From: Zhengella sedimenti
GTDB lineage: Bacteria > Pseudomonadota > Alphaproteobacteria > Rhizobiales > Rhizobiaceae
Direction of reading: 5' to 3'
NCBI RefSeq assembly: GCF_046506625.1
Contig: NZ_JBKFFP010000001.1
Location: forward strand, 124,001 to 188,000
DNA length: 64,000 nt
Shown here: piece by piece, positions 43,985-54,498 of the stretch
Layout: the number at the start of each line of letters is the position of its first letter
Position numbering within the stretch: position 1 is the stretch's first letter
Position numbers and translations under genes: made by a program
The notes under the pieces: model-generated
The model's input: the letters and a program-made list of their open reading frames with translations, nothing else
Database searches by the model: none
Told to the model about the DNA's origin: nothing

Positions 43985-46345
43985 ATGACGACGTTGCCAT
44001 TCATGAGCTATCGACACCGCTGGATCGCGTGGTGCTCACGCCTGCCCGTGCCATTGCCGGAGACATCCGACATTGCCGCACGCGCACGCGCGGCACAGGC
44101 AGACACGGTCAACCGGCTCTCGCCGCACATGATGGCGGTCAACATCTTCAACGCGACCGTGGCTGTCGCCTTCCTGTACGGCCATGTTCATCCCACCATG
44201 CTTTTCGGATGGTTTGCGCTGACGATGGCGATGGCGTTCACACGGCTCGCGGAGTGGTGGCGGGAAAGCCGAAGGCCGTCGCCCTTGCGCGCCTCACGCA
44301 GGAGCATGGCGCTGGTGACGCGGGATGCCGGCCTGCTCGGCCTGCTCTGGGGCTTGCTGGGACCGATCAGCTGGGCCAGCGTTCCGGAAGAGACACGCCC
44401 CATGCTGGCCGCACTGATGGCGGGCATGGCGGGCGGCGGCGCGCTGACGCTCTATGTCTCGCCGCAGGCCATGACGCTTTGGGTCGGCGGGGTGCTGAGC
44501 GGTTCGCTCGCCGTGCTGGCGTGGTCGGGCACGGCCCATGACCTGGCGCTGGCGGCAATGCTTCTCATCTATGGCCTGGCCCTGATGAAGGCCGGGCGGA
44601 TCGCGTCGGTGGCCTTTATCGGCAAACATGTCGCATCGGAAAAGATCCGGGAGCAGTCGGAGACCATCGGCATGCTGCTCAACGATTTTTCCGAAAGCGC
44701 GCGCGACTGGCTCTGGGAAACGGACTACCGCGGCATGATCGTGCGGGGCGGGCGTCCCCTTCTCGACCATCTCGGCCTGACAGGGATCGACGCGGACAAG
44801 CCCGTACCGCCCAAGGTCCTGTGCACGAACCGCCGCCTGCTTGCGCGACTGCGCCAGATGTTTCGCGCCCGGCAGCCGTTCCGCAATGTGGTTGCAAGCT
44901 TTCGCCGGCCTGACGGACCGGTGTGGATCAGCGTCTCCGGCAAGCCCATCTTCGACGAGGATGGCCGGTTCAGGGGCTATCGCGGCGTGGCGTCGGATGT
45001 CTCGGACCTGCAGAAGGCGGAGGAACAGATCGCCTATCTGGCCTGGCACGACCCGCTCACGGGCCTGGTGAACCGGGCAAGCTTCTCGCGGCGTCTCGAG
45101 GCAAGCATCCGCGACGAGGACGGCGCCAGCCTGTTCTATCTCGATCTCGACGGCTTCAAGGCGGTCAACGACCAGTTCGGTCACGGAATGGGCGACAAGC
45201 TGCTGGCCGAGGTCGCGGCACGGCTGCGCAAAGCCGTGGGACGCGACGATGCCGTGGCCCGCTTCGGCGGCGACGAGTTCGCCATCCTGGCGACCGGCGC
45301 CAGGACGCGGGCGCAGGCGGAGCGGCTGGCCCGGCGCCTGGTCGAGCGGATCAGCAAGCCCTATGCCATCGACGGATCGCTGCTGCGCATTTCCGTCTCC
45401 ATCGGTATCGCCTTTCCAGATGCGGGCCATCGCGATCCGGCCGAATGGCTCAACCGCGCCGATCTGGCGTTGTACCGGGCAAAGGACGAAGGAAAGGCGG
45501 GCTTCCGCGTCTATGAAGCGGCCATGGATGAATTGCTGCGCCGGCGCCGCTTCATCGAGCGGGAATTGCGGCACGCGGTCGGGCGCAAGGAAATCTCGGT
45601 CGCCTTCCAGCCCTTCCGCGACGCCCGTACCGGGCGTATTGCCGGTTTCGAGGCCCTGGCACGCTGGACGCATCCCGATCTTGGCGAAATCCCGCCTGCC
45701 GAATTCATTCCCGTGGCCGAGCGGATCGGCATGATCGGGGAGATCGGCAATGCCGTGCTGCGGCAGGCCTGCGCGTTCGCCGTCAACTGGCCACCGGACA
45801 TACGGGTCGCGGCGAACCTGTCGCCGCAACAACTCCAGGCCGGCACGATCGCCGAATTCGTCTGCCGCGCCTTGCGCGAGAGCGGCCTCGACGCGTCGCG
45901 GCTGGAACTGGAAATCACCGAGAGCACGTTCATCAACAATACCGCTCCGGTGCTGTCGCAGCTTGCCGACCTGAAGGAACTCGGCGTTTCCATAGCACTG
46001 GACGATTTCGGCACGGGCTATTCGGCGCTTTCCTACCTGCTGCAGTTCCCGTTCGACAAGTTGAAGATCGACCAGTCGCTGATCGGGCCGTCCGCCACGG
46101 ACACGTCCGCCCGCGACATGCTGGACACGGTGCTGAAACTGGCGCGAGTCCTCGGCCTGGTGACCACGGCGGAAGGCGTGGAGACGGATGCGCAGGCAAG
46201 TCTGCTCACCGAACTGGGCTGCGACTATCTGCAGGGCTACGGCATTTCGCGGCCGCTCTCCGCCAGCAAGGTGCCGCTCTTCCTGATGGAGACGGCCGAA
46301 AGCGGACAACGTCCCGCCGAAAACGTCACCGCGCAGGCCGGGTGA
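43985..46345 (+). CDS. Membrane GGDEF-EAL cyclic-di-GMP protein
   Basis: A 786-residue protein with about six hydrophobic segments in residues 45-210, then a PAS-like region (about 230-345, ending GYRGVASDVSDLQKAEEQ). A GGDEF domain follows (about 355-510, motif FGGDEFAI intact) and an EAL domain (about 530-770, motif FEALARW intact, with DDFGTGYSAL and GVETDAQASLL). Both domains look catalytically competent. The inhibitory I-site RxxD before GGDEF reads GRDD, so product inhibition is probably lost. The start could also be ATG 44003. Its last 20 bases overlap the convergent alkB gene. Confidence 0.92.
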   Translation: MTTLPFMSYRHRWIAWCSRLPVPLPETSDIAARARAAQADTVNRLSPHMMAVNIFNATVAVAFLYGHVHPTMLFGWFALTMAMAFTRLAEWWRESRRPSPLRASRRSMALVTRDAGLLGLLWGLLGPISWASVPEETRPMLAALMAGMAGGGALTLYVSPQAMTLWVGGVLSGSLAVLAWSGTAHDLALAAMLLIYGLALMKAGRIASVAFIGKHVASEKIREQSETIGMLLNDFSESARDWLWETDYRGMIVRGGRPLLDHLGLTGIDADKPVPPKVLCTNRRLLARLRQMFRARQPFRNVVASFRRPDGPVWISVSGKPIFDEDGRFRGYRGVASDVSDLQKAEEQIAYLAWHDPLTGLVNRASFSRRLEASIRDEDGASLFYLDLDGFKAVNDQFGHGMGDKLLAEVAARLRKAVGRDDAVARFGGDEFAILATGARTRAQAERLARRLVERISKPYAIDGSLLRISVSIGIAFPDAGHRDPAEWLNRADLALYRAKDEGKAGFRVYEAAMDELLRRRRFIERELRHAVGRKEISVAFQPFRDARTGRIAGFEALARWTHPDLGEIPPAEFIPVAERIGMIGEIGNAVLRQACAFAVNWPPDIRVAANLSPQQLQAGTIAEFVCRALRESGLDASRLELEITESTFINNTAPVLSQLADLKELGVSIALDDFGTGYSALSYLLQFPFDKLKIDQSLIGPSATDTSARDMLDTVLKLARVLGLVTTAEGVETDAQASLLTELGCDYLQGYGISRPLSASKVPLFLMETAESGQRPAENVTAQAG

Positions 46346-46946
46346 CGCGGCGCAGGGTCAGATTGATCCTGCCGCCATTGCGCAGGAGAGCGGATGTCTG
46401 CGGATAGATGCGATCGACCCCGTGAAAGCACAGGCGTCCCTCACCGCCGAGAACCACCGCGTCGCCGGATTCCAGACGGAACGAAACCGTGCGTTCCTCG
46501 CGCCGCGTGCCGCCGACCCGGAACAGGCAGGCATCGCCGAGCGACAGCGACACCACCGGTGCCGAAAGATCCTCCTCGTCCCGGTCCTGGTGGAGGCCCA
46601 TCTTCGCTTCCGGTCCGTAGAAATTGACGAGGCAGGCCTGCGGCGGCGCATCATGGCCCGAGATCGCGTTCCAGACGTCCAGGAGGGCGGGCGGCATGGG
46701 CGGCCAGGGCCTGCCCGTGACCGGATGGGTCGCCTGGTAGCGATAGCCCCGCTCCCGGTCGGTCACCCAGCCGAGCTCACCGCAATTGGTCATCCGCACG
46801 CTCATCGGGCGGCCGCTGCGCGGCATGACCGGCACATAGAGCGGCGCGGCGCGCACGACATCGCGGACCGCATCGAGCAGCGCGTGCTGGGCGCCGGTCT
46901 CCAGGAATCCGGGAATGTGGCGGACGCCTTTCGGCAAGACCTTCAT
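46326..46946 (-). CDS. alkB: Alpha-ketoglutarate-dependent DNA repair dioxygenase AlkB
   Basis: A 206-residue Fe(II)/2-oxoglutarate dioxygenase. Iron ligands are the His and Asp of MGLHQDRDE near residue 118 and the His of CFHGVDRI near residue 173; the 2-oxoglutarate arginines are in RINLTLRRV near residue 195. LVNFYGPEAKMGLHQD is typical of AlkB. It removes alkyl lesions such as 1-methyladenine and 3-methylcytosine from DNA. It has no ada gene beside it. Its end overlaps the GGDEF-EAL gene by 20 bases, tail to tail. Confidence 0.95.
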   Translation of the reverse strand: MKVLPKGVRHIPGFLETGAQHALLDAVRDVVRAAPLYVPVMPRSGRPMSVRMTNCGELGWVTDRERGYRYQATHPVTGRPWPPMPPALLDVWNAISGHDAPPQACLVNFYGPEAKMGLHQDRDEEDLSAPVVSLSLGDACLFRVGGTRREERTVSFRLESGDAVVLGGEGRLCFHGVDRIYPQTSALLRNGGRINLTLRRVTRPAR

Positions 46947-47020
46947 GACGAGACTTCCTTGCGCGCGGTGGCCTGCGTGCCATTATGGCGCGGGGCCATG
47001 TCCAGGCAATGGAGGACACA

Positions 47021-47506
47021 ATGCGATACCTGTTTTGGAAGGCGGCACCGGCGGCCGTTCTGACGCTGGCGGCAATGGGCGGAGGGCCGGCCGCGGCCCA
47101 GGTCTCGGTCGCCAGCACGCTGGCGGGCAGTGCGGATCCGGAGGTGTGCGCCTTCGCCGCTTCGCTCGGCAATGGCACCGACGCCGTCATCGCGCAACTG
47201 GGCGCGATGGCCGCGCCGTGGGGTGAGTCCGACCGCGCCAAGCTCGGGCCGATCATGCGGCCGGAACTGGAGAAGTTCGACATGGAGGCGGGCGTCGTCT
47301 ACCGGATCGCCGACCTTGCGCCCTTCGCGCAGGAATTCATGGTGGTCAGCGCGGACCGGGTCGACGGGCAGACGATCTATTTCCGGATCATCTACGAGAC
47401 CGGACCGGCTGGCTACTACTTCAAGAACGTGAACTTCAACTCGGATTTCTACGATATCCTGAGGGGTGGCGTGATGCAGAAACCCGAAGCCGTGGCCTGC
47501 CCATAG
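47021..47506 (+). CDS. Secreted hypothetical protein
   Basis: A 161-residue protein that I cannot assign. A signal peptide of about 25 residues ends near PAAAQ; the rest is a soluble domain with no recognised motif and one Cys in PEVCAFAASLGNG and another at the very end. A central GVVYRIADLAPFAQEFMVVS and FRIIYETGPAGYYFKNVNF (in parts) suggest a beta-rich cystatin-like fold, which is only a guess. ATG 47021 has GGAGG 6-10 bases upstream; the frame open from 46985 is less likely. It stands alone, divergent from alkB. Confidence 0.75.
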   Translation: MRYLFWKAAPAAVLTLAAMGGGPAAAQVSVASTLAGSADPEVCAFAASLGNGTDAVIAQLGAMAAPWGESDRAKLGPIMRPELEKFDMEAGVVYRIADLAPFAQEFMVVSADRVDGQTIYFRIIYETGPAGYYFKNVNFNSDFYDILRGGVMQKPEAVACP

Positions 47507-47576
47507 GCCATGCCGGCAAGGGGAAGTGGCGGCCGTCGCCGGCCGCCACCTGCCGGCGCCCGCCGGGCGCGCCGCG

Positions 47577-48092
47577 TCACGCCGACTGGAGATCGGGAAT
47601 GCGCAGGACCTGGCCGGGATAGATCTTGTCGGGATCGGAGAGCATGGGCTTGTTGGCCTCGAAGATGACCGTGTACTTGGCACCCTTGCCCTTGCCGTAA
47701 TGCGCCTCGGCGATCTTCCAGAGGTTCTCGCCCTTCTTCACCTCGTGGAAGACCGGCTGGCTTGCGGGGATGGAGGCCTTGACCAGTTCCGTCATGTCCA
47801 TGTCCGGGTTCAGCTTCAGGCCGGAATCGGGTGCGACGACCTTGAGTTCGGATGCCTCGACCTTTGAAATGCCGAGCGTGTTTCCGACGGCGACGATCGC
47901 CTTCTCGAAGATCGACTGGTCCTGCACGGCGCCCTTGAGGATGACCTTGTCGCCATCAACCTCCACATCCACCTTCTCGGTCCCGAGCCCGTAGGAATCC
48001 AGCTCCTTCTTGACGGCCTCGGCCTCCGGCGCCTCATCGTCGCCGATGCCCAGCTTCTTGCCTACATTCTTGACGAAATCGAAAATACCCAT
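47577..48092 (-). CDS. kbp: BON and LysM domain protein, Kbp (YgaU)-like
   Basis: A 171-residue protein with a BON domain (about residues 20-90) and a LysM domain (about 115-170), the architecture of the potassium-binding protein Kbp/YgaU. The start MGIFDFVKNVGKKLG and the LysM segment VKKGENLWKIAEAHYGKG are typical. In E. coli the protein binds K+ in the cytoplasm. ATG 48092 is chosen from this N-terminus; the extended frame to 48152 is not conserved. It has no signal peptide. Confidence 0.9.
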   Translation of the reverse strand: MGIFDFVKNVGKKLGIGDDEAPEAEAVKKELDSYGLGTEKVDVEVDGDKVILKGAVQDQSIFEKAIVAVGNTLGISKVEASELKVVAPDSGLKLNPDMDMTELVKASIPASQPVFHEVKKGENLWKIAEAHYGKGKGAKYTVIFEANKPMLSDPDKIYPGQVLRIPDLQSA

Positions 48093-48228
48093 ACCGCAGT
48101 GTCTCCCTGGCAGGTTTCTTGTCCGGCAAGGACTTTTGCATCCCGCCATCACAATTGGAAGACGGCCGATGCTGTTTCGTAGCAGGCGAAACCTTGTTTT
48201 CGTCTGGCTGCCCGGCAGCGGCGTTGTT

Positions 48229-48657
48229 TCAGTCGAGGCCCGGCTTGCCGCGCATCTTCTTCACGCCGGCGCGGCCGGCCTTGGCCTTGAGCCTGCGCTC
48301 CACCGCGCCTTTCGACGGCCTGGTCTTCTTGCGGGGCGGCGGCGGCGGTTCGGCGGCCCTGGCCAGCAGCGCGGCCAGGCGCTCCCGGGCATCGGCGCGG
48401 TTGCGCTCCTGGGTGCGGTGACGGTTCGCCTCGATGACGATGACGCCGTCCTTCGTCGCCCGGCTGCCGGCAAGGCGGATGATCCGTTCGCGCACGCGCT
48501 CCTCCAGCGACGAGCCGCGCGCGTCGAAGCGCAGTTGCACGGCGGTGGACACCTTGTTGACATTCTGGCCGCCGGGTCCGGCGGCGCGGATGAAGTTTTC
48601 CTGCAGTTCGTCCTCGGCGATGACATGACGACCACAACGGATACCGCCCTGGCTCAC
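48229..48657 (-). CDS. arfB: Alternative ribosome-rescue factor ArfB
   Basis: A 142-residue protein with the release-factor GGQ motif in RAAGPGGQNVNKVSTAVQLRF near residue 26 (in parts) and a lysine/arginine-rich C-terminal tail (KKTRPSK, RRLKAKAGRAGVKKMRGK). This is the ArfB/YaeJ layout: the tail enters the empty mRNA channel of a stalled ribosome and GGQ hydrolyses the peptidyl-tRNA. The start is GTG 48657, overlapping the nitroreductase stop (GTGA). A codon-poor linker of six prolines lies between domains. Confidence 0.93.
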   Translation of the reverse strand: MSQGGIRCGRHVIAEDELQENFIRAAGPGGQNVNKVSTAVQLRFDARGSSLEERVRERIIRLAGSRATKDGVIVIEANRHRTQERNRADARERLAALLARAAEPPPPPRKKTRPSKGAVERRLKAKAGRAGVKKMRGKPGLD

Positions 48658-49325
48658 GGCTCCATCCAGACGATGACCTCGCCGGCCTCCTTCTTCACGA
48701 TATCGGGGACGGTGGCATCCGTCGCGGGATAGCCTGCGACCAGCAGGATGACCGGCTTCTCGTTTTCCGGCCGGCCGCAGATCCGTGACAGGAAGCCCAT
48801 GGGCGAAGGCGTATGGGTGAGCGTGGCCAGGCCCGCATCATGCAGGGCGGCAATCAGGAAGCCGGTGGCGATGCCGACCGATTCGGGCACGTAGTAGTGC
48901 TTGATGCGATGGCCGTCCGGGCCGATGCCATGGCGCTGCGCGAAGACGACGATCAGCCAGGGCGCGGTTTCCAGGAAAGGCTTGTCGGCATCGGTGCCAA
49001 GCGGCGCAAGCGCCTCCAGCCATTCCTCCGGCGCGCGGCCATCGTAGAAGGCGCGCTCCTCCTCTTCGGCTGCCGCGCGGATGGCGGCCTTGGTGGCGGG
49101 ATCGGAGATGCAAACGAAGGTCCAGGGCTGCTGGTTGGCACCCGAGGGGGCGCTGGCCGCGGCCATGACGCAATCCTCGATGACACTCCGCGGCACAGGG
49201 TCGGGCGCGAAATCGCGCACGGTGCGCCGGCGCGCGATCGCCTGGCGGAAGGCCGCTGCCGCGGCCTGTGTCTCCTCCACGCCGCGGCGCCGGAAATCAA
49301 GGGGAACATGCTTGCCGGTCTTCAT
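48654..49325 (-). CDS. Nitroreductase family protein
   Basis: A 223-residue FMN-dependent oxidoreductase of the nitroreductase/BluB-like fold. FMN contacts are suggested by RRRTVRDFAPDPVPRSVIED near residue 32, ASAPSGANQQPWTFVCI near residue 57 and ATLTHTPSPMGFL near residue 172. It lacks the extra lid residues that would mark BluB. Substrate unknown: quinones, nitroaromatics or iodotyrosine-like compounds are reduced by relatives. It is translationally coupled to arfB and separated from pckA by a terminator. Confidence 0.88.
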   Translation of the reverse strand: MKTGKHVPLDFRRRGVEETQAAAAAFRQAIARRRTVRDFAPDPVPRSVIEDCVMAAASAPSGANQQPWTFVCISDPATKAAIRAAAEEEERAFYDGRAPEEWLEALAPLGTDADKPFLETAPWLIVVFAQRHGIGPDGHRIKHYYVPESVGIATGFLIAALHDAGLATLTHTPSPMGFLSRICGRPENEKPVILLVAGYPATDATVPDIVKKEAGEVIVWMEP

Positions 49326-49349
49326 GGCGCGAGATGATCATGGCGGGAA

Positions 49350-49388
49350 GAAAAAGAAAAGCCCGACGCCTGTGCCGGCGCCGGGCTT
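49350..49388 (-). terminator. Terminator after pckA
   Basis: Minus-strand stem AAGCCCGGCGCC with GGCGTCGGGCTT (12 bp, one mismatch, 6-nt loop) followed by TTCTTTTTCTT. It begins 22 bases after the pckA stop. Confidence 0.88.
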
Positions 49389-49410
49389 GTTGCATGACGT
49401 GAAGGCAACC

Positions 49411-51021
<1,611 letters not shown>

Positions 51022-51139
51022 GCCTGCCACCTGTTTCCTCTCGCAGATGCGCGCCTTCCATCCGAAGGCGAGAACTGATCCTGCAATGCCGCACCGGCAC
51101 CACCTCGAAACCGGGGAGAAACAGAATAGGAAAGCAAAT

Positions 51140-51180
51140 TCAAATCATTAATCGATTTAAAGATTTGAAATTCGTTTCAA
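51140..51180. promoter_or_regulatory. Overlapping palindromes in the pckA-chvI intergenic region
   Basis: Two inverted repeats overlap. The first spans 51140-51168 with arms TCAAATC and GATTTGA plus inner TTAA/TTAA symmetry. The second, TTGAAA-ttcg-TTTCAA, spans 51165-51180. The second resembles LacI-family operators with a CG centre. A LacI-type PckR controls pckA in Sinorhizobium; that assignment here is inference. The rest of the 375-bp gap is an AT-rich stretch and leader sequences. Confidence 0.5.
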
Positions 51181-51396
51181 TCGGTTATAGCGCGGTAAAC
51201 AGTGCACAGGCTTGCGGCAGATTGACCGCGCCGGTTGCATCAGGAATGGGCAATCCCCACCTTGCGCGAAAGAAGGCGGTTGCTGACCCCTGTTCGACAT
51301 GACCAGGGGAATGTGCCACAATTTGTACCTAATTTGTCCGCCAGAACCGCGCCGTCGAAATGGCAAGGGACAGGTCTGATGAGGGAGAATCCCGGC

Positions 51397-52107
51397 ATGG
51401 CAACCATCGCGCTCGTCGACGACGACCGTAACATCCTGACCTCGGTCTCGATTGCGCTTGAATCGGAAGGCTACAAGGTGGAAACCTACACCGATGGCGC
51501 ATCGGCGCTGGAAGGGCTGCAGGTGCGCCCGCCGAACCTGGCGATCTTCGACATCAAGATGCCGCGCATGGACGGCATGGAACTGTTGCGCAGGCTGCGC
51601 CAGAAGTCCGACCTGCCGGTGATCTTCCTGACGTCCAAGGACGACGAGATCGACGAATTGTTCGGCCTGAAGATGGGTGCGGACGACTTCATCAAGAAGC
51701 CGTTCTCGCAACGCCTGCTGGTCGAGCGCGTCAAGGCGGTGCTGCGGCGCGCAGGCGCGCGCGAAGCGGCCGCGGGAGCCAAGGCCAGCGGCGAGAGCGC
51801 CGCCCAGCAATTGCAGCGCGGCCACCTGCTCATGGACCAGGAACGCCACACCTGCACTTGGAAGGGCGAACCGGTGACGCTGACCGTGACGGAGTTCCTC
51901 ATCCTGCAGGCCCTTGCCCAGCGGCCCGGCGTGGTGAAGAGCCGCGACGCGCTGATGGACGCGGCCTATGACGAGCAGGTCTACGTGGATGACCGCACCA
52001 TCGACAGCCACATCAAGCGGCTGCGCAAGAAGTTCAAGGTCGTCGACACGGATTTCGACATGATCGAGACGCTTTACGGGGTCGGGTACCGTTTCCGCGA
52101 GGCATGA
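51397..52107 (+). CDS. chvI: Two-component response regulator ChvI
   Basis: A 236-residue OmpR-family regulator. The receiver has the acidic pocket DDD near residues 8-10, phospho-acceptor Asp52 in LAIFDIKMPRMDG and Lys in FIKKPF. The winged-helix domain (about 135-235) contains LTVTEFLILQALAQRPGVVKSRDALM and DRTIDSHIKRLRKKFK, as in rhizobial ChvI. With ChvG it responds to low pH and cell-envelope signals and controls exopolysaccharide and motility genes. ATG 51397 is the conserved start; a longer frame from 51235 is upstream leader. Confidence 0.96.
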   Translation: MATIALVDDDRNILTSVSIALESEGYKVETYTDGASALEGLQVRPPNLAIFDIKMPRMDGMELLRRLRQKSDLPVIFLTSKDDEIDELFGLKMGADDFIKKPFSQRLLVERVKAVLRRAGAREAAAGAKASGESAAQQLQRGHLLMDQERHTCTWKGEPVTLTVTEFLILQALAQRPGVVKSRDALMDAAYDEQVYVDDRTIDSHIKRLRKKFKVVDTDFDMIETLYGVGYRFREA

Positions 52108-52150
52108 CGGCCGGGCCGGCAGACAGGGCCGGGCCATCCAGAGGACAGGA

Positions 52151-53929
52151 ATGGAAGGCGCAAGCGGCAAGAGCACGGAAAAGGCAGGCAAACGCCCGGC
52201 CGGCCAGGCGCGGCTGCGCGGCGGCTTGCGCGCGTTCCGGCGATTCGCGGGCTCGCTGGTCTTTTCCAGCCTCACGCAGCGCATCCTGGTCCTCAACCTC
52301 GCCGGCCTCGGCGTGCTGGTGTCCGGCATCCTCTACGTCAACCAGTACCGCGAGGGCCTGATCGACGCGCGGGTGGAAAGCCTGCGCACACAGGGCGAGA
52401 TCATCGCCGGGGCCATTGCGGCATCGGCGACGGTCGAGACCGATTCGCTGCGGATCAACCCGGAGAAACTGCTGGAACTGCAGGCCGGCCAGAGCGTCGG
52501 CCCGACCGGCGACGGGCTGGACAGCCTCGACTTCCCCATCAATCCGGAGCGCGTGGCGCCGGTCCTGCGCCGCCTCATCTCGCCGACGCGCACGCGGGCG
52601 CGAATCTACGACCGCGATGCCAACCTGCTGCTCGATTCACGCCACCTCTATTCCGGCGGACAGATCCTGCGCTACGGCCTGCCGAGCCTGGACGCCGCGG
52701 AAGAGACGACCTTGCTGGACAGCATCGGCGCCTGGTTCAAGCGGCTGATGCAGCGCACCGACCTGCCGGTCGACCGGGAGGAACCCGGCGGGTCCGGCGC
52801 GGCCTATCCTGAGGTGATGACGGCATTGACCGGCACCGGCGACCGGCAGGTGCGCGTGTCCGAAAAGGGCGAAATGATCGTTTCGGTCGCCGTCCCCATC
52901 CAGCGCTTCCGGGCCGTGCTCGGTGTCCTGCAACTGTCGACGCAGGGCGGCGACATCGACGCCATCATCGCCTCGGAGCGCAAGGCGATCCTCGCCGTCT
53001 TCGGCGTGGCGGCGGTGGTCACGATGCTGCTGTCGCTGCTGCTCGCCTCGACCATCGCCAATCCGCTGCGGCGACTTGCCGCAGCCGCCGTAAGGGTCAA
53101 GCGCGGCGTGAAGAGCCGCGAGGAAATTCCCGACTTTTCCGACCGGCAGGACGAGATCGGCAATCTCTCGGCGGCGCTGCGTGACATGACCAATGCGCTC
53201 TACGACCGTATCGACGCCATCGAGCGCTTCGCCGCCGATGTCAGCCACGAGCTGAAGAACCCGCTGACCTCGCTGAGAAGCGCGGTCGAGACGCTGCCGC
53301 TGGCGCGCAACCCGGAATCGCGCGAACGCCTGCTGGAGATCATCCAGCATGACGTGAGGCGGCTCGACCGGCTGATCACCGACATTTCCGATGCCTCCCG
53401 GCTCGACGCGGAACTGGCGCGCGCCGACAATCGCAGCGTCGACATGCAGAAGCTGCTGTCGGATCTCGTGGCCGCGAGCCGGGAGACCACACGGCCCGGC
53501 CGCGACGCGCGCATCGAACTGCGGGTCGTTCCGGCCAGCGGAAGCCGGCGCGACTTCCGCGTCCAGGGGCACGACCTGAGGCTCGGCCAGGTCATCGCCA
53601 ACCTGATTTCCAACGCCCGCTCCTTCGTGCCGGCGGAGAACGGTCACATCCTCGTCACGCTGACGCGCAGCCAGCGCCGGGTCATCGTCACGGTCGAGGA
53701 CAACGGACCGGGCATCCGCGCCGAGAACATCGAGCGCATCTTCGAGCGCTTCTACACCGACCGGCCGGCCTCGGAAGCCTTCGGGCAGAATTCCGGCCTC
53801 GGCCTGTCGATCTCGCGGCAGATCGTGGAAGCCCATGGCGGGCGGCTGACGGCGGAAAACATCGCCGGCGCGAAACCGGGCGATATCCGCGGCGCGCGCT
53901 TCGTCATGGCACTTCCGGCAGAGAACTGA
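52151..53929 (+). CDS. chvG: Sensor histidine kinase ChvG (ExoS)
   Basis: A 592-residue two-pass membrane kinase. A first membrane segment lies at about residues 40-60, then a periplasmic domain of about 220 residues, a second segment at about 285-305, and HAMP. The dimerisation helix carries phospho-acceptor His366 in FAADVSHELKNPLTSLR. The ATPase domain has DNGPGIRAENIERIFERFY and NSGLGLSISRQIVEAHGG. It lies 43 bases after chvI. By family it is held off by the periplasmic repressor ExoR, whose gene is not in the window. Confidence 0.96.
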   Translation: MEGASGKSTEKAGKRPAGQARLRGGLRAFRRFAGSLVFSSLTQRILVLNLAGLGVLVSGILYVNQYREGLIDARVESLRTQGEIIAGAIAASATVETDSLRINPEKLLELQAGQSVGPTGDGLDSLDFPINPERVAPVLRRLISPTRTRARIYDRDANLLLDSRHLYSGGQILRYGLPSLDAAEETTLLDSIGAWFKRLMQRTDLPVDREEPGGSGAAYPEVMTALTGTGDRQVRVSEKGEMIVSVAVPIQRFRAVLGVLQLSTQGGDIDAIIASERKAILAVFGVAAVVTMLLSLLLASTIANPLRRLAAAAVRVKRGVKSREEIPDFSDRQDEIGNLSAALRDMTNALYDRIDAIERFAADVSHELKNPLTSLRSAVETLPLARNPESRERLLEIIQHDVRRLDRLITDISDASRLDAELARADNRSVDMQKLLSDLVAASRETTRPGRDARIELRVVPASGSRRDFRVQGHDLRLGQVIANLISNARSFVPAENGHILVTLTRSQRRVIVTVEDNGPGIRAENIERIFERFYTDRPASEAFGQNSGLGLSISRQIVEAHGGRLTAENIAGAKPGDIRGARFVMALPAEN

Positions 53930-54096
53930 ACGCCGCCGTTCACACCGTGCTCCATGCCCGGCGTCACAGAATCCTTCGCAGTGCAAAAAAGGGCTTGTCA
54001 ACGCGTTCCACGCTGACAAGATAGCGGCCCGCGAGGAAGCGGCACCGTGACAATGAAAACAGACGGTGACATGGCAATGACGGGAGCCAAGCATTC

Positions 54097-54498
54097 ATGA
54101 TCGGACTCGTGCTCGTGACGCACGGTCAGTTGGCCGAGGAATTCCGCCACGCGGTTGAGCATGTCGTAGGCCCGCAGGAGCATTTCGAAACGGTCTCCAT
54201 CGGCGCCGAAGACGACATGGAGCAGCGGCGGCAGGACATCGTCGATGCGGTGGCCAGCGCCGATGCGGGCCACGGGGTGATCATCGTGACCGACATGTTC
54301 GGCGGCACGCCGTCCAATCTCGCCATTTCCGTCATGGATGCCGGCAGGGTGGAAGTCGTGGCCGGCATGAACCTGCCCATGCTGATCAAGCTCGCCAGCA
54401 TCCGGGCCGGGAACGACATGGCGGATTCGCTGACAGAGGCACAGAATGCCGGGCGCAAGTACATCAACGTCGCCAGCCAGATCCTGAGCGCCAAATGA
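54097..54498 (+). CDS. PTS EIIA component, mannose-type
   Basis: A 133-residue EIIA of the Man family. The phospho-acceptor His9 is in MIGLVLVTHGQLAEEF, and VIIVTDMFGGTPSNLA near residue 60 is the family motif. It accepts phosphate from HPr. Rhizobia use this protein in the regulatory nitrogen-PTS with EI-Ntr, HPr and EIIA-Ntr rather than for sugar uptake. It lies 167 bases after chvG. The usual hprK between chvG and this gene is absent. ATG 54495 of the HPr gene overlaps its stop. Confidence 0.93.
   Translation: MIGLVLVTHGQLAEEFRHAVEHVVGPQEHFETVSIGAEDDMEQRRQDIVDAVASADAGHGVIIVTDMFGGTPSNLAISVMDAGRVEVVAGMNLPMLIKLASIRAGNDMADSLTEAQNAGRKYINVASQILSAK

Noticed and set aside
47528..47551. Long GC-rich hairpin after the secreted hypothetical gene
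   Set aside because: It has good symmetry but no T-run on either side, so a terminator call is not supported.
53930..54096. A decayed hprK between chvG and the EIIA gene
   Set aside because: The 167 bases show no P-loop remnant and are too short even for a truncated gene.
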